A stretch of 64,000 nt of DNA, taken from positions 1,054,001-1,118,000 of the forward strand of contig NZ_JAUCCU010000001.1 in assembly GCF_034675845.1 (NCBI RefSeq), given 5' to 3'. Origin of the DNA: Castellaniella sp. (GTDB lineage Bacteria; Pseudomonadota; Gammaproteobacteria; Burkholderiales; Burkholderiaceae_B). The notes beneath the pieces were generated by a model, which did no database searches, was not told the DNA's origin, and saw nothing but the letters and a program-made list of their open reading frames with translations. Within the stretch, counting starts at the first letter, position 1. Each line of letters opens with the position of its first letter. Both the position numbers and the translations under genes were made by a program. Shown in pieces: positions 8,958 through 17,213 of the stretch.

Positions 8958-11210
8958 ATGATCACCATGCCTCATCAGCACGAAGAACATACTGAACACG
9001 CGCACTGCTGTCACAGCAGCAAGCCTGCCGATGCCACCTCATCACCTACTGCACTGGCCTCGACTACGGTTTCGGGGGAAAACCTGCGCACCCAGTTGCG
9101 CATCCTGCAAATGGACTGCCCCACCGAGGCCGAGCTGATCAAGCAGGCACTGGGGCGTCTGCCTCAGGTAAAAACCCTGGAATTCAACCTGATGCAACGC
9201 GTGCTGACGGTTGTTCACGCGCCGGACGCCTTGGATGCGATTTTGCAAGCGATCCGCAATCTGGGCTTTACGCCCGAACAGGCCACCGATGAGGCCGCCC
9301 CCGTCCAGCCCCCCCCAAAACCCTGGTGGCCGCTGATTGCCGCCGGGGTGGCCGCCCTGCTGGCAGAAGCCGCACACTGGCTGGATACCCCCTGGTTCAT
9401 CCCTGCCACCCTGGCAGCCCTGGCGGTGCTGGGCGCTGGCCTGGGCACTTACCGCAAGGGCTGGACCGCAATCCGCCATGGACAGCTGAACATCAATGCC
9501 CTGATGAGCATTGCCGTCACCGGCGCCCTGCTGCTGGGCCAATGGGCCGAAGCCGCCATGGTGATGGTGCTGTATGAACTGGCCGAACGCATCGAGGCCT
9601 TATCCCTGGACCGCGCCCGCAATGCCATCCAGGGCCTGATGCAGTTGACCCCGGACCAGGCCAGCGTACGCCAGAGCGATGGGCAATGGCTGGAGATGCC
9701 CGCCACCCGCGTGGCGGTGGGTGCCTTGGTGCGCGCCCGACCAGGTGAACGCATCGCCCTGGATGGGGAAATCCTGGCAGGCCGGTCCACCATCGACCAA
9801 TCGCCCATCACCGGCGAAAGCCTGCCCATCGACAAGACCCCCGGCGACCCGGTCTATGCCGGCACCATCAACGGCGCTGGCACGCTGGAATACGAAGTCA
9901 CCAGTGCGGCAGGCGAATCCACGCTGGCGCGCATCATTCGCGCCATCGAATCAGCGCAGTCCGCCCGCGCACCCACGCAGCGTTTCGTTGATCGCTTTGC
10001 CCGTGTATACACACCGCTGGTCGTGCTGCTGGCCCTGATCATCGCCGTTGCGCCACCCTTGTTCGGCCTGGGTGGTTGGTACGAGTGGATCTACAAGGCC
10101 CTGGTGCTGCTGGTGATTGCCTGCCCCTGCGCCCTGGTGATCTCCACACCGGTGACCATCGTCAGCGGCCTGGCTGCCGCCGCCCGGCACGGGGTGCTGG
10201 TCAAAGGCGGGGCGCACCTGGAGCAAGGCCGATTGTTGCGCTGGCTTGCGCTGGACAAGACCGGCACCGTCACGCACGGGCGTCCTGTCCTGACCGATCA
10301 AATCATCCTGAATGCTCAGAACCCTGAGGCTATTCACGCCCTGGCCACCCGCCTGGCCAGTCACTCGGATCATCCGGTTTCGCGGGCGGTGGCCCAGGGC
10401 CTCACGGCTTTGACCGGCGACCCCGTCGACGATGCCCACGTTACACAACAAGAACAGATCAGAGACTTTGAGGTCCTGCTCGGGCGCGGCACTCAGGGCT
10501 GGTTGGGCGATACCCGCTATCAATTGGGCAATCATCGCCTGATTCACGAACAAGGCCTGTGTTCCCCCGCGCTGGAATCCCAACTGGAGACCCTGGAGCG
10601 ACAAGGCAAGACCGTGGTGATGCTGACCGACGAACAGCAAGTGCTGGCTCTGTACGCCGTGGCCGATACGGTCAAGCCCGAGAGCGCCGCCGCCATCCAG
10701 GCATTGCATAATCAGGGCGTGCGCACCATTATCTTGTCGGGCGACAACCCCCATACGGTGGCTGCCATCGCCGCGCAGGTGGGCATAGACCGCGCCGAAG
10801 GCAATCTGCTGCCCGAGGACAAGCTACAGACAATTGCCCAGCTGACGGCCAATGACACGGTCGTGGGCATGGTGGGCGACGGCATCAACGATGCCCCCGC
10901 GCTGGCACGGGCGAATATCGGCTTTGCCATGGGCGCCATGGGCACCGACGCCGCCATTGAAACCGCAGATGTGGCCCTGATGGATGATGACCTGCGAAAA
11001 ATCCCCTGGTTCATCGGCCTGTCGCGCGCCACGCACCGGATTTTGCTGCAGAACATTGCCCTGGCCCTGATCATCAAGGCGGTCTTTCTGATCCTGACCG
11101 TGATCGGCCTGGGCACCATGTGGATGGCGGTCTTTGCCGACGTGGGGGCCAGCCTGCTGGTGGTGGCCAATGGGCTGCGGCTGCTGCGACACCCAAAGGT
11201 CAGTATCTGA
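8958..11210 (+). CDS. cadA: Heavy-metal P-type ATPase, CadA/ZntA type (Cd/Zn/Pb export)
   Basis: This 750-residue P1B-ATPase pumps soft divalent metals out of the cytoplasm. A His/Cys-rich start (HQHEEHTEHAHCCH) precedes one HMA-like domain with the MDCPTEA motif. Then come paired membrane helices, the actuator TGES, the membrane metal site CPC (389-391), the phosphorylation motif DKTGT (Asp433) and the hinge GDGINDAPAL. The start may be ATG 8958 or ATG 8967 (MPHQHEEH); neither has a strong ribosome site. It is controlled by the adjacent MerR-type operator and is followed by a hairpin terminator. CPC with an HMA DCP motif fits Cd/Zn/Pb rather than copper transport. Confidence 0.95.
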   Translation: MITMPHQHEEHTEHAHCCHSSKPADATSSPTALASTTVSGENLRTQLRILQMDCPTEAELIKQALGRLPQVKTLEFNLMQRVLTVVHAPDALDAILQAIRNLGFTPEQATDEAAPVQPPPKPWWPLIAAGVAALLAEAAHWLDTPWFIPATLAALAVLGAGLGTYRKGWTAIRHGQLNINALMSIAVTGALLLGQWAEAAMVMVLYELAERIEALSLDRARNAIQGLMQLTPDQASVRQSDGQWLEMPATRVAVGALVRARPGERIALDGEILAGRSTIDQSPITGESLPIDKTPGDPVYAGTINGAGTLEYEVTSAAGESTLARIIRAIESAQSARAPTQRFVDRFARVYTPLVVLLALIIAVAPPLFGLGGWYEWIYKALVLLVIACPCALVISTPVTIVSGLAAAARHGVLVKGGAHLEQGRLLRWLALDKTGTVTHGRPVLTDQIILNAQNPEAIHALATRLASHSDHPVSRAVAQGLTALTGDPVDDAHVTQQEQIRDFEVLLGRGTQGWLGDTRYQLGNHRLIHEQGLCSPALESQLETLERQGKTVVMLTDEQQVLALYAVADTVKPESAAAIQALHNQGVRTIILSGDNPHTVAAIAAQVGIDRAEGNLLPEDKLQTIAQLTANDTVVGMVGDGINDAPALARANIGFAMGAMGTDAAIETADVALMDDDLRKIPWFIGLSRATHRILLQNIALALIIKAVFLILTVIGLGTMWMAVFADVGASLLVVANGLRLLRHPKVSI

Positions 11211-11222
11211 CCCATGCATCAT

Positions 11223-11257
11223 GGGACGGGGTGGCGATCAGCCGCCCCGGTTTTATT
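11223..11257 (+). terminator. Rho-independent terminator after cadA
   Basis: A GC-rich hairpin (GGGGTGGC ... GCCGCCCC, one G-U pair) is followed by GGTTTTATTT, 13 bases after the cadA stop. Its 3' side reaches the end of the convergent META-domain gene. Confidence 0.75.
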
Positions 11258-11750
11258 TGACCGAGGCAGGCTTGCCTTCCAGGGTCAGCACATCGCCACC
11301 CGCCGTGGTCAGCACCAGCACCGGCGTCCGGGCGTCGCCCAGCAGGCCGGCTGCCAGATCGCCCTTCAGGTGCAGCGCCACGGCCTGGTCCAGCTCCATC
11401 AGCGCTGAGTCACAAGCCATCATGGTCGAGGCCAGGCCCTTGAGCTGCAAAGCACCCGCTTTCAGGACGTAGCCGCCGAACTGGGTATTACAGCCCCCCC
11501 GGACAGAAATGGACTGATCGGAAAATGCCAGATACAGCGCGGCATTCACGCCAGTCTGCAAGGCGGGAATATCCCGCCCTCGAGCGTCTTCGGCCTTGAC
11601 CAGATACCAGTGATAGGCTGACAAAGTGGTGGCATTCAGACTAGGGCTGGTCATGACGGCAGTGCCTGGGGCAGAAGAAGAAACAGGGGCAATCTGGGCG
11701 CAAGCCCCCAGCAACAAGGACAAGGCACTGACAACAAGGATTTTTTTCAT
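11253..11750 (-). CDS. META-domain lipoprotein (HslJ-like)
   Basis: This 165-residue protein starts MKKILVVSALSLLLGACAQ, a classic lipoprotein signal with lipobox LGAC, so it is predicted to be lipidated at Cys18 and kept in the envelope. The mature part is one META domain (HWYLVKAED, ISVRGGCNTQFGGY, MMACDSALMELDQ), the fold of HslJ, which is linked to heat and novobiocin tolerance in E. coli. The two cysteines in GGCN and MACD are typical of the family. The ATG 11750 is preferred over the upstream ATGs because it begins the signal peptide. It converges on cadA. Confidence 0.85.
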   Translation of the reverse strand: MKKILVVSALSLLLGACAQIAPVSSSAPGTAVMTSPSLNATTLSAYHWYLVKAEDARGRDIPALQTGVNAALYLAFSDQSISVRGGCNTQFGGYVLKAGALQLKGLASTMMACDSALMELDQAVALHLKGDLAAGLLGDARTPVLVLTTAGGDVLTLEGKPASVK

Positions 11751-11925
11751 GGAATAAGACATCAAAAACCGACGAACGACCTGGCATGAACATCCTGCAT
11801 GCAGCCAAACCGCGAATTGAGAAAAGCAGGCAGAAAATCAGTATATTGCATTCAATGGGCCCACGTACCTGGGCCAAGACAGGCCCCGGCACGCGACCGG
11901 CAAGAAAAATCAGGGCAAAGAGAAT
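11751..11925. other. Intergenic region between META lipoprotein and glycosylase genes
   Basis: These 175 bases separate divergent genes and should hold both promoters. I see no clear operator or repeat and no small ORF with a ribosome site. Confidence 0.5.
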
Positions 11926-12606
11926 ATGGATCTGACTTATCAATGGCTGTATGACACCGTGCGCAAGCGTTTTGATTCCGAACAGGCCATGGAATCCTTT
12001 CTGCCCCAGGTGCTGACGGCGGAACAGCTGCAACACAAAACGGATGACCGCTATCTGTCTGCCATGACACTAAGGGTATTTCAAGCAGGCATGCAGCACA
12101 CCGTCGTCGAGGCCAAATGGCCTGCCTTCGAGGAAGCTTTTTCAGGTTTCCAGCCGGAGGCCATGGTGTTGCTGGATGACGAGGACATCCAGCAACACAT
12201 GCAGGACCCACGCATCATCCGCCATCTGGTCAAGCTGCAAAGCATCCCTAAAAACGCCCGCTTCATTCTGGATATCCGCCAAGATCGAGGCAGCTTCGGG
12301 GCCTTTATCGCCAACTGGCCTGATACAGATACGATTGGCCTGTGGCGTCTGCTGGGCCAGCGCGGCGCCCGCCTGGGAGGGCGTTCGGCGGCTGGATTTC
12401 TGCGCCTGGCGGGCAAGGATACTTTTTTCCTGACCAGCCACGTGGTAGAGCGCCTGGTGACTGCAGGCATTATTGCCCGTACACCCACCAGCCAGCGCGA
12501 CCTGCAAACTGTGCAAAACACTTTCAACGCCTTGCAGCAGGAATCCGGCAGGCCGCTGTGTCAGCTGTCATCCATGCTGGCTCTCAGCATTCATCCGGCG
12601 TTCTGA
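11926..12606 (+). CDS. DNA-3-methyladenine glycosylase I (Tag) family protein
   Basis: This 226-residue protein resembles Tag over its middle: WPAFEEAFSGF, then DPRIIRHLVKLQSIPKNARFIL, which matches the helix that follows the substrate pocket in Tag (II.N..KI....NA), then SHVVERLVTAG near the end. Tag excises 3-methyladenine from alkylated DNA. The usual N-terminal Tag start (RCxW) and the C-terminal His/Cys zinc ligands are not evident, so it is a divergent member and activity is uncertain. It is followed 33 bases later by a substrate-binding-like gene in the same direction. Confidence 0.7.
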   Translation: MDLTYQWLYDTVRKRFDSEQAMESFLPQVLTAEQLQHKTDDRYLSAMTLRVFQAGMQHTVVEAKWPAFEEAFSGFQPEAMVLLDDEDIQQHMQDPRIIRHLVKLQSIPKNARFILDIRQDRGSFGAFIANWPDTDTIGLWRLLGQRGARLGGRSAAGFLRLAGKDTFFLTSHVVERLVTAGIIARTPTSQRDLQTVQNTFNALQQESGRPLCQLSSMLALSIHPAF

Positions 12607-12639
12607 CACCTGACTACTGAACACAACAAGAGGCACACG

Positions 12640-13386
12640 ATGCACATCACCGAAATCGAAGCACGCGAACTGGCACCCAACGGCATTTTGCGGGCCGCCA
12701 TCAACACGGGCAATGCCGTCCTGGCGCGCCGTGAACCGGCGCCGGTCGGCGCATCCGGGGTTTCCGTGGACCTGGCGCAGCACCTGGCACAACAAGCCGG
12801 GCTTGCCCTGGAACTCGTGATCTACGCCACGGCACGCGACTCCGTCCAGGGGGTGAAGAATGGTGCCGCAGACTTCGGGTTTTTCGCCATCGACCCAAAA
12901 CGCGGCCAGGATATTGCGTTCACCGCCCCCTATGTGCTGATCGAAGGCAGCTATCTGGTGGCCGAAGCATCGCCCATCCAGGATATCGCCGAAGTCGATC
13001 AACCCACGCACACCGTCGTGGTCGGGCAAGGCAGCGCCTATGATTTGTTCCTGACGCGCGAACTGAAGCAAGCCACCATTGCCCGCGCTGCAACCTCACC
13101 TGCGGTGGTCGATACCTTTCTGCAATCGGGCGCCGATGTCGCCGCCGGCGTGCGCCAGCAGTTGGAAGCAGACGCGCAGCGCCTGGGCGGCTTGCGCCTG
13201 TTGCCCGGCCATTTCATGCTGATCCGCCAGGCAATGGGGGTGTCTCACAACCGAGGGCCGCGCGTGGCGGCACTGCTGTCCCGCTTTCTGGAAGACGCCA
13301 AGGCAAGCGGATTCGTCGCCGAGGCCATCGCCCGCCACCGCATCCCCGGGGTTGCGGTGGCGTCGGCGGCAAACACATTGGCGTGA
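12640..13386 (+). CDS. Family 3 extracellular solute-binding-like protein without a signal peptide
   Basis: This 248-residue protein has the SBP_bac_3 layout: ILRAAINTGNAVLA, VSVDLAQHLAQQAGL, NGAADFGFFAIDPKRGQDIAFTAPY and a C-terminal lobe. No signal peptide or lipobox precedes the domain: the start is MHITEIEARELAPNG. No ABC permease or ATPase genes are near. It may act as a cytoplasmic ligand-binding protein or be a domesticated paralogue. It probably shares a transcript with the Tag-like gene 33 bases upstream, and a bidirectional hairpin follows its stop. Confidence 0.75.
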   Translation: MHITEIEARELAPNGILRAAINTGNAVLARREPAPVGASGVSVDLAQHLAQQAGLALELVIYATARDSVQGVKNGAADFGFFAIDPKRGQDIAFTAPYVLIEGSYLVAEASPIQDIAEVDQPTHTVVVGQGSAYDLFLTRELKQATIARAATSPAVVDTFLQSGADVAAGVRQQLEADAQRLGGLRLLPGHFMLIRQAMGVSHNRGPRVAALLSRFLEDAKASGFVAEAIARHRIPGVAVASAANTLA

Positions 13387-13395
13387 CAGCGCCAA

Positions 13396-13440
13396 AAAAG
13401 AAAAGCCCAGGCCTGATGGGGTCTGAGCTTTTCTTGAATC
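13396..13440. terminator. Bidirectional hairpin terminator
   Basis: AAGAAAAGC and GCTTTTCTT flank a partly paired core and end in A- and T-rich runs. The hairpin lies between the solute-binding-like gene and the oppositely oriented tRNA-Gly gene and could end transcription from both sides. Confidence 0.7.
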
Positions 13441-13441
13441 C

Positions 13442-13515
13442 TGGAGCGGGTGATGGGAATCGAACCCACGACGCGAGCTTGGGAAGCTAGAGTTTTACCA
13501 TTAAACTACACCCGC
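13442..13515 (-). tRNA. tRNA-Gly (anticodon CCC)
   Basis: The minus strand folds into a complete cloverleaf. The acceptor is GCGGGTG with CACCCGC, the D arm is GTTTAATGGTAAAAC, the anticodon loop is TTCCCAA (CCC at 34-36), the T arm contains GGTTCGATTCC, and the 3' CCA is encoded. The anticodon hairpin AGC-TTCCCAA-GCT is the same as in E. coli tRNA-Gly(CCC). The length is 74 bases. Confidence 0.95.
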
Positions 13516-13600
13516 ATCAGCGCAATGAACTGATGTGTAAGGATTTATGGGTAAAATCAGATACCACAGACATCCTTGAAGCCCTGTAGTTTACCTTATT

Positions 13601-14353
13601 TTGAATCAGCCTAAGCCCCCCCCACCCATTGTCACGGCGCAAGAGCCTTCCGGCAGCACGCACATCCGCAGCTTTGTCCATCGCCGCGCCCACATCACTC
13701 CCAGCCAGGAACAAGCCATTGCCAGTTGGCTGCCCCGCTGGGCGATCACCTATCAGAATCATCTGCTGGACCTGGAGGCCGCTTTTGGCCGCCAAGCGCC
13801 TACGATTCTGGAGATCGGCTTTGGCATGGGCGAGACCACCCAGCAAATTGCTCAGGCCCGGCCTGACGATAATTTCCTGGGGGTAGAGGTCTTTAACGCC
13901 GGGGTGGGTGCCCTGCTGAAGCGTATTCACGAACACGAACTGGACAATATCCGCATCATTCAGCACGACGCCGTCGAAGTGCTGCGCGACATGATCGCGC
14001 CAAACACCTTGGCGGGTGCGCATATTTATTTCCCTGACCCCTGGCCCAAGAACCGCCACCATAAGCGCCGCCTGATCCAACCCGCATTCATCCAGTTGCT
14101 GGCCAGCCGGCTGGCGCCCGGTGCTTATATCCACTGCGCGACAGACTGGGAACACTATGCCCAGCAAATGCTGGAGGTATTGTCGGCAGAACCCGGACTG
14201 CAGAACACCTGCACGGATTATGCCCCTCGTCCGGACTATCGTCCCCTGACCAAGTTCGAAAACCGGGGCCTGCGCCTGGGGCACGGGGTCTGGGACCTGA
14301 TCTTCACGCGTCGCCCCCAGGGGGACGACGCTCATGACACAAAGGCAGATTGA
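13601..14353 (+). CDS. trmB: tRNA (guanine-N7-)-methyltransferase
   Basis: This 250-residue SAM-dependent enzyme makes m7G46 in tRNA. It has the SAM motif ILEIGFGMGETT, the acidic loop FLGVEVF, the substrate-binding stretch IYFPDPWPKNRHHKRRL that defines TrmB, and the C-terminal TKFENRG. The start is a TTG at 13601; no in-frame ATG before the conserved region is suitable. It overlaps the following peptidase gene by one base (TGATG). Confidence 0.95.
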   Translation: MNQPKPPPPIVTAQEPSGSTHIRSFVHRRAHITPSQEQAIASWLPRWAITYQNHLLDLEAAFGRQAPTILEIGFGMGETTQQIAQARPDDNFLGVEVFNAGVGALLKRIHEHELDNIRIIQHDAVEVLRDMIAPNTLAGAHIYFPDPWPKNRHHKRRLIQPAFIQLLASRLAPGAYIHCATDWEHYAQQMLEVLSAEPGLQNTCTDYAPRPDYRPLTKFENRGLRLGHGVWDLIFTRRPQGDDAHDTKAD

Positions 14354-15285
14354 TGTATCCAGAAATCCAACCATACGCCCAGGGCTACCTGGATGCCGGC
14401 CAGGGCCACCGTGTGTACTGGGAATTATGCGGTAATCCTCAAGGCACGCCTGCCGTATTCCTGCATGGCGGGCCAGGCGCCGGATGCTCTACGGCACACC
14501 GGCGGGTATTCGATCCCAGCCGCTACAACGTCCTGCTGTTTGATCAACGCGGCTGTGGCCGTTCCACCCCATCGGCCTATCTGGAACACAATACGACCTG
14601 GGACCTGGTCGCCGATATTGAGCGCCTGCGCACCGAAGTGCTGCAGGCCGATCAGTTGGTGGTATTTGGCGGATCCTGGGGGTCCACCCTGGCGCTGGCC
14701 TATGCGCAAACCCATCCAGCCCGGGTACGCGCCTTGATTGTGCGCGGTATTTTTCTGCTGCGCCAGGCCGAATTACGCTGGTTCTACCAAGAAGGCGCGT
14801 CATGGCTGTTTCCCGATATCTGGGAAGGCTACCTGGCCCCGATCCCAGAAGCCGAGCGCCACGATCTGATCGCCGCCTACCACCGCCGACTGACCGGCGA
14901 CGATCCCCAGGTCCAGCTACAGGCCGCCCATGCCTGGACCCAATGGGAAAGCCACACCATCAGCCTGCTGCCCAACCCCCAGCACATCCAAGCCCATGCA
15001 GCCGACCAAGCCGCCCTGGCCTTTGCCCGCATCGAAAACCATTATTTCGTGAACAAAGGCTTCATGGAAGAAGGCCAGCTGTTACGCGACGCCCACAAAC
15101 TGGCCAATATTCCCGGCGTGATCGTACAAGGCCGCTATGACGCCTGCACCCCGGCAAAATCCGCCTGGGAACTGCACCGCGCCTGGCCCCAGGCCGAATT
15201 CCATATGATCCCCGATGCGGGCCACGCCTTCGATGAACCCGGCATCCTGAAGCAGCTATTGGCCGCTACCGACCATTTTGCCTAA
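14353..15285 (+). CDS. pip: Proline iminopeptidase
   Basis: This 310-residue alpha/beta hydrolase of peptidase family S33 removes N-terminal proline. It has the oxyanion motif HGGPGAGC, the DQRGCGRS motif typical of Pip, the nucleophile elbow GGSWGS, and acid and base residues in GRYDACTP and DAGHAFDE. The ATG at 14353 overlaps the trmB stop, which is better supported than the TTG one codon earlier. thiS follows after 12 bases, so trmB-pip-thiS is probably one transcript. Confidence 0.93.
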   Translation: MYPEIQPYAQGYLDAGQGHRVYWELCGNPQGTPAVFLHGGPGAGCSTAHRRVFDPSRYNVLLFDQRGCGRSTPSAYLEHNTTWDLVADIERLRTEVLQADQLVVFGGSWGSTLALAYAQTHPARVRALIVRGIFLLRQAELRWFYQEGASWLFPDIWEGYLAPIPEAERHDLIAAYHRRLTGDDPQVQLQAAHAWTQWESHTISLLPNPQHIQAHAADQAALAFARIENHYFVNKGFMEEGQLLRDAHKLANIPGVIVQGRYDACTPAKSAWELHRAWPQAEFHMIPDAGHAFDEPGILKQLLAATDHFA

Positions 15286-15297
15286 GCGAGATCCATC

Positions 15298-15504
15298 ATG
15301 AGCCTGAGCATCCATTTGAATGGCCAAGCCACGACCCTGGACAATGTGCAAACAGTACAGGACTTGATCACCCACCTGGGCTATCAGGACAAGCGCATCG
15401 CCGTAGAACGCAACGGCGACATCGTGCCCCGCAGCCAACACGCCACCACCCAACTGGCCGACCAAGACCACCTGGAAATAGTCATCGCCGTGGGGGGTGG
15501 ATAA
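15298..15504 (+). CDS. thiS: ThiS, sulfur carrier protein for thiazole synthesis
   Basis: This 68-residue beta-grasp protein has the ThiS pattern: ISIHLNG start, LDNVQTVQDLITHLG, IAVERNGDIVPRS and the C-terminal GGG tail. The last Gly-Gly is adenylated by ThiF and thiocarboxylated in thiamin biosynthesis. The protein ends in three glycines where the family normally ends in two. The usual partner thiG does not follow; instead the stop codon lies inside a long hairpin. No TPP riboswitch is seen upstream, and the gene rides behind pip. Confidence 0.9.
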   Translation: MSLSIHLNGQATTLDNVQTVQDLITHLGYQDKRIAVERNGDIVPRSQHATTQLADQDHLEIVIAVGGG

Positions 15505-15690
15505 ATCCGGACATATGACAGCCCCTGCGGGCTGTCATATGTCCGGATTTATCGGAGCGCCTTGCAAGGCGCGAGGTGGGCGAGATTGGACACGGCATAG
15601 TCCCCTGCGGACTATGCCGTGCCTATCGAATCGAAGCGGCCTGCAGGCCGCGCCGTGGAGAGATGCCACAATCCAAAACAAGCCCCTGCG
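15500..15690. repeat. Array of perfect palindromes between thiS and ffh
   Basis: Hairpin A has 25-base arms (15500-15524 and 15529-15553, loop CTGC) and covers the thiS stop. Palindrome B is GCGCCTTGCAAGGCGC (15557-15572). Hairpin C has 13-base arms (15591-15603 and 15609-15621, loop CCTGC). Palindrome D is GCGGCCTGCAGGCCGC (15636-15651). A degenerate third copy follows near 15679-15702 (AAGCCCCTGCGGAC). The CCCCTGCGG loop motif occurs three times and the order large hairpin then small palindrome repeats, so this looks like a tandem REP-like element. It can also terminate thiS and ffh transcripts. Confidence 0.8.
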
Positions 15691-15704
15691 GACTGCTGCT
15701 TGCG

Positions 15705-17120
15705 TTACTTCAACCCGCCGCGCCCCAACCCGGCCAGCCCTTTCATGCCCCCCATGGCGCGCATCATTTTCGCCATGCCGCCTTTTTTCATTTGCTTCAT
15801 CATCCCCTGCATCTGCTCGAATTGCTTGAGCAGGCGGTTGACCTCCTGAACCGGCACGCCGGAGCCCGCCGCAATGCGGCGCTTGCGCGAAGCCTTGATC
15901 AGATCGGGTTTGGCGCGTTCCTGGGGGGTCATGGAATTAAGGATGCCTTCGGTGCGGGCCAGCTGCTTTTCAGCCTGACCGCCCTGCACCTGGGACGCCG
16001 CCTGGGCAAACTGAGCAGGCAGCTTTTCCAGCAAAGACCCCATATCGCCTAGTTTTTTGACCTGTTGCAACTGATCGCGAAAATCGTTCAAGTCGAATCG
16101 GTCGCCGGATTTCAGGCGGGCTGCAAGCTTTTGCGCCTCGGCGACATCGATATTTTTCTGAGCCTGCTCGACCAGCGAAATAATATCGCCCATGCCCAGA
16201 ATCCGCTGGGCCATGCGCTCGGGGTGAAAAGGCTCCAGGCCATCCAGTTTTTCAGAAACCCCGACGAACTTCAGGGGCTTGCCGGTGATCTGGCGCACCG
16301 ACAGGGCCGCACCACCCCGGGCATCGCCATCGAGCTTCGTCATGACCACCCCGGTCAGGGGCAAGGCATCGGAAAACGCACGGGCGACATTGACCGCATC
16401 CTGACCCTGCATGGCATCGACCACGAACAGCGTCTCGATGGGATTCAACAACTGATGCAGAGTGCGGATCTCGTCCATCATGGCCTGATCGATCCCCAGG
16501 CGACCCGCCGTATCGACGATCAGCACATCATAATGATGACGTTTGGCGTGATCCAGCGCGTCACGGGCAATATCCTGAGGCTTTTGCTCTGTGGTGGTCG
16601 GCAGGAAATCCACCCCGACCTGAGCCGCCACGGTTTTCAACTGCTCGATGGCCGCCGGGCGGTAGACGTCGGCACTGACCACCAGGACTTTTTTGCGGCT
16701 GGTCTTGCGGCCATGCTGGACATGATTGCCCTCGGCCAGCCATTTGGCCAATTTACCGGTGGTGGTGGTTTTCCCCGCGCCTTGCAGGCCCGCCATCAAA
16801 ATGACGGCTGGGGGCTGGGCAGCCAAGGACAGCTCGCCGGCCTCTGGGCCCAGGTCGCCACCCATCAGGCTGGTCAGTTCCTTATGCACCAACCCCACCA
16901 AGGCCTGGCCGGGATTCAGGCTGTCGGCAACATCCTGACCCAGGGCTGCGGTCTTCACCCGAGCCACGAATTCACGCACCACGGGCAAGGCAACGTCGGC
17001 CTCCAGCAAGGCCAGACGCACCTCGCGCAGCATTTCCTGCGTGTTGGCCTCGGTCAGGCGCGCCTCGCCGCGCATCGTCTTGACGATGCGTGACAGACGA
17101 GAAGTCAGGTTATCAAGCAT
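15705..17120 (-). CDS. ffh: Signal recognition particle protein Ffh (SRP54)
   Basis: This 471-residue GTPase binds 4.5S RNA and signal sequences for cotranslational membrane targeting. The N domain (MLDNLTSRLSRIVKTMRG) precedes the G domain with GLQGAGKTTTTGKLA, DTAGRLGID and TKLDGDARGG. The C-terminal M domain is methionine-rich (QFEQMQGMMKQMKKGGMAKMMRAMGGMKG). The ATG 17120 begins the conserved N domain; the frame extends to 17189 without similarity. It is divergent from the ccsA-like gene. Confidence 0.97.
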   Translation of the reverse strand: MLDNLTSRLSRIVKTMRGEARLTEANTQEMLREVRLALLEADVALPVVREFVARVKTAALGQDVADSLNPGQALVGLVHKELTSLMGGDLGPEAGELSLAAQPPAVILMAGLQGAGKTTTTGKLAKWLAEGNHVQHGRKTSRKKVLVVSADVYRPAAIEQLKTVAAQVGVDFLPTTTEQKPQDIARDALDHAKRHHYDVLIVDTAGRLGIDQAMMDEIRTLHQLLNPIETLFVVDAMQGQDAVNVARAFSDALPLTGVVMTKLDGDARGGAALSVRQITGKPLKFVGVSEKLDGLEPFHPERMAQRILGMGDIISLVEQAQKNIDVAEAQKLAARLKSGDRFDLNDFRDQLQQVKKLGDMGSLLEKLPAQFAQAASQVQGGQAEKQLARTEGILNSMTPQERAKPDLIKASRKRRIAAGSGVPVQEVNRLLKQFEQMQGMMKQMKKGGMAKMMRAMGGMKGLAGLGRGGLK

Positions 17121-17213
17121 GGGGGATTTTCCGTAAAACTGGTTGATCTGCCGGGCAGCGCATAAAATGGAAGTTTTTGGGGCGCACACCGTGCGCCGGA
17201 CACCGACAGGACT

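Noticed and set aside
15200..15300. TPP riboswitch upstream of thiS
   Set aside because: Only 12 bases separate pip from thiS and no THI-box elements are visible in or before the gap.
16065..17093. 342-codon open frame on the plus strand
   Set aside because: Antisense to ffh, rich in His and Gln as expected of a shadow frame.
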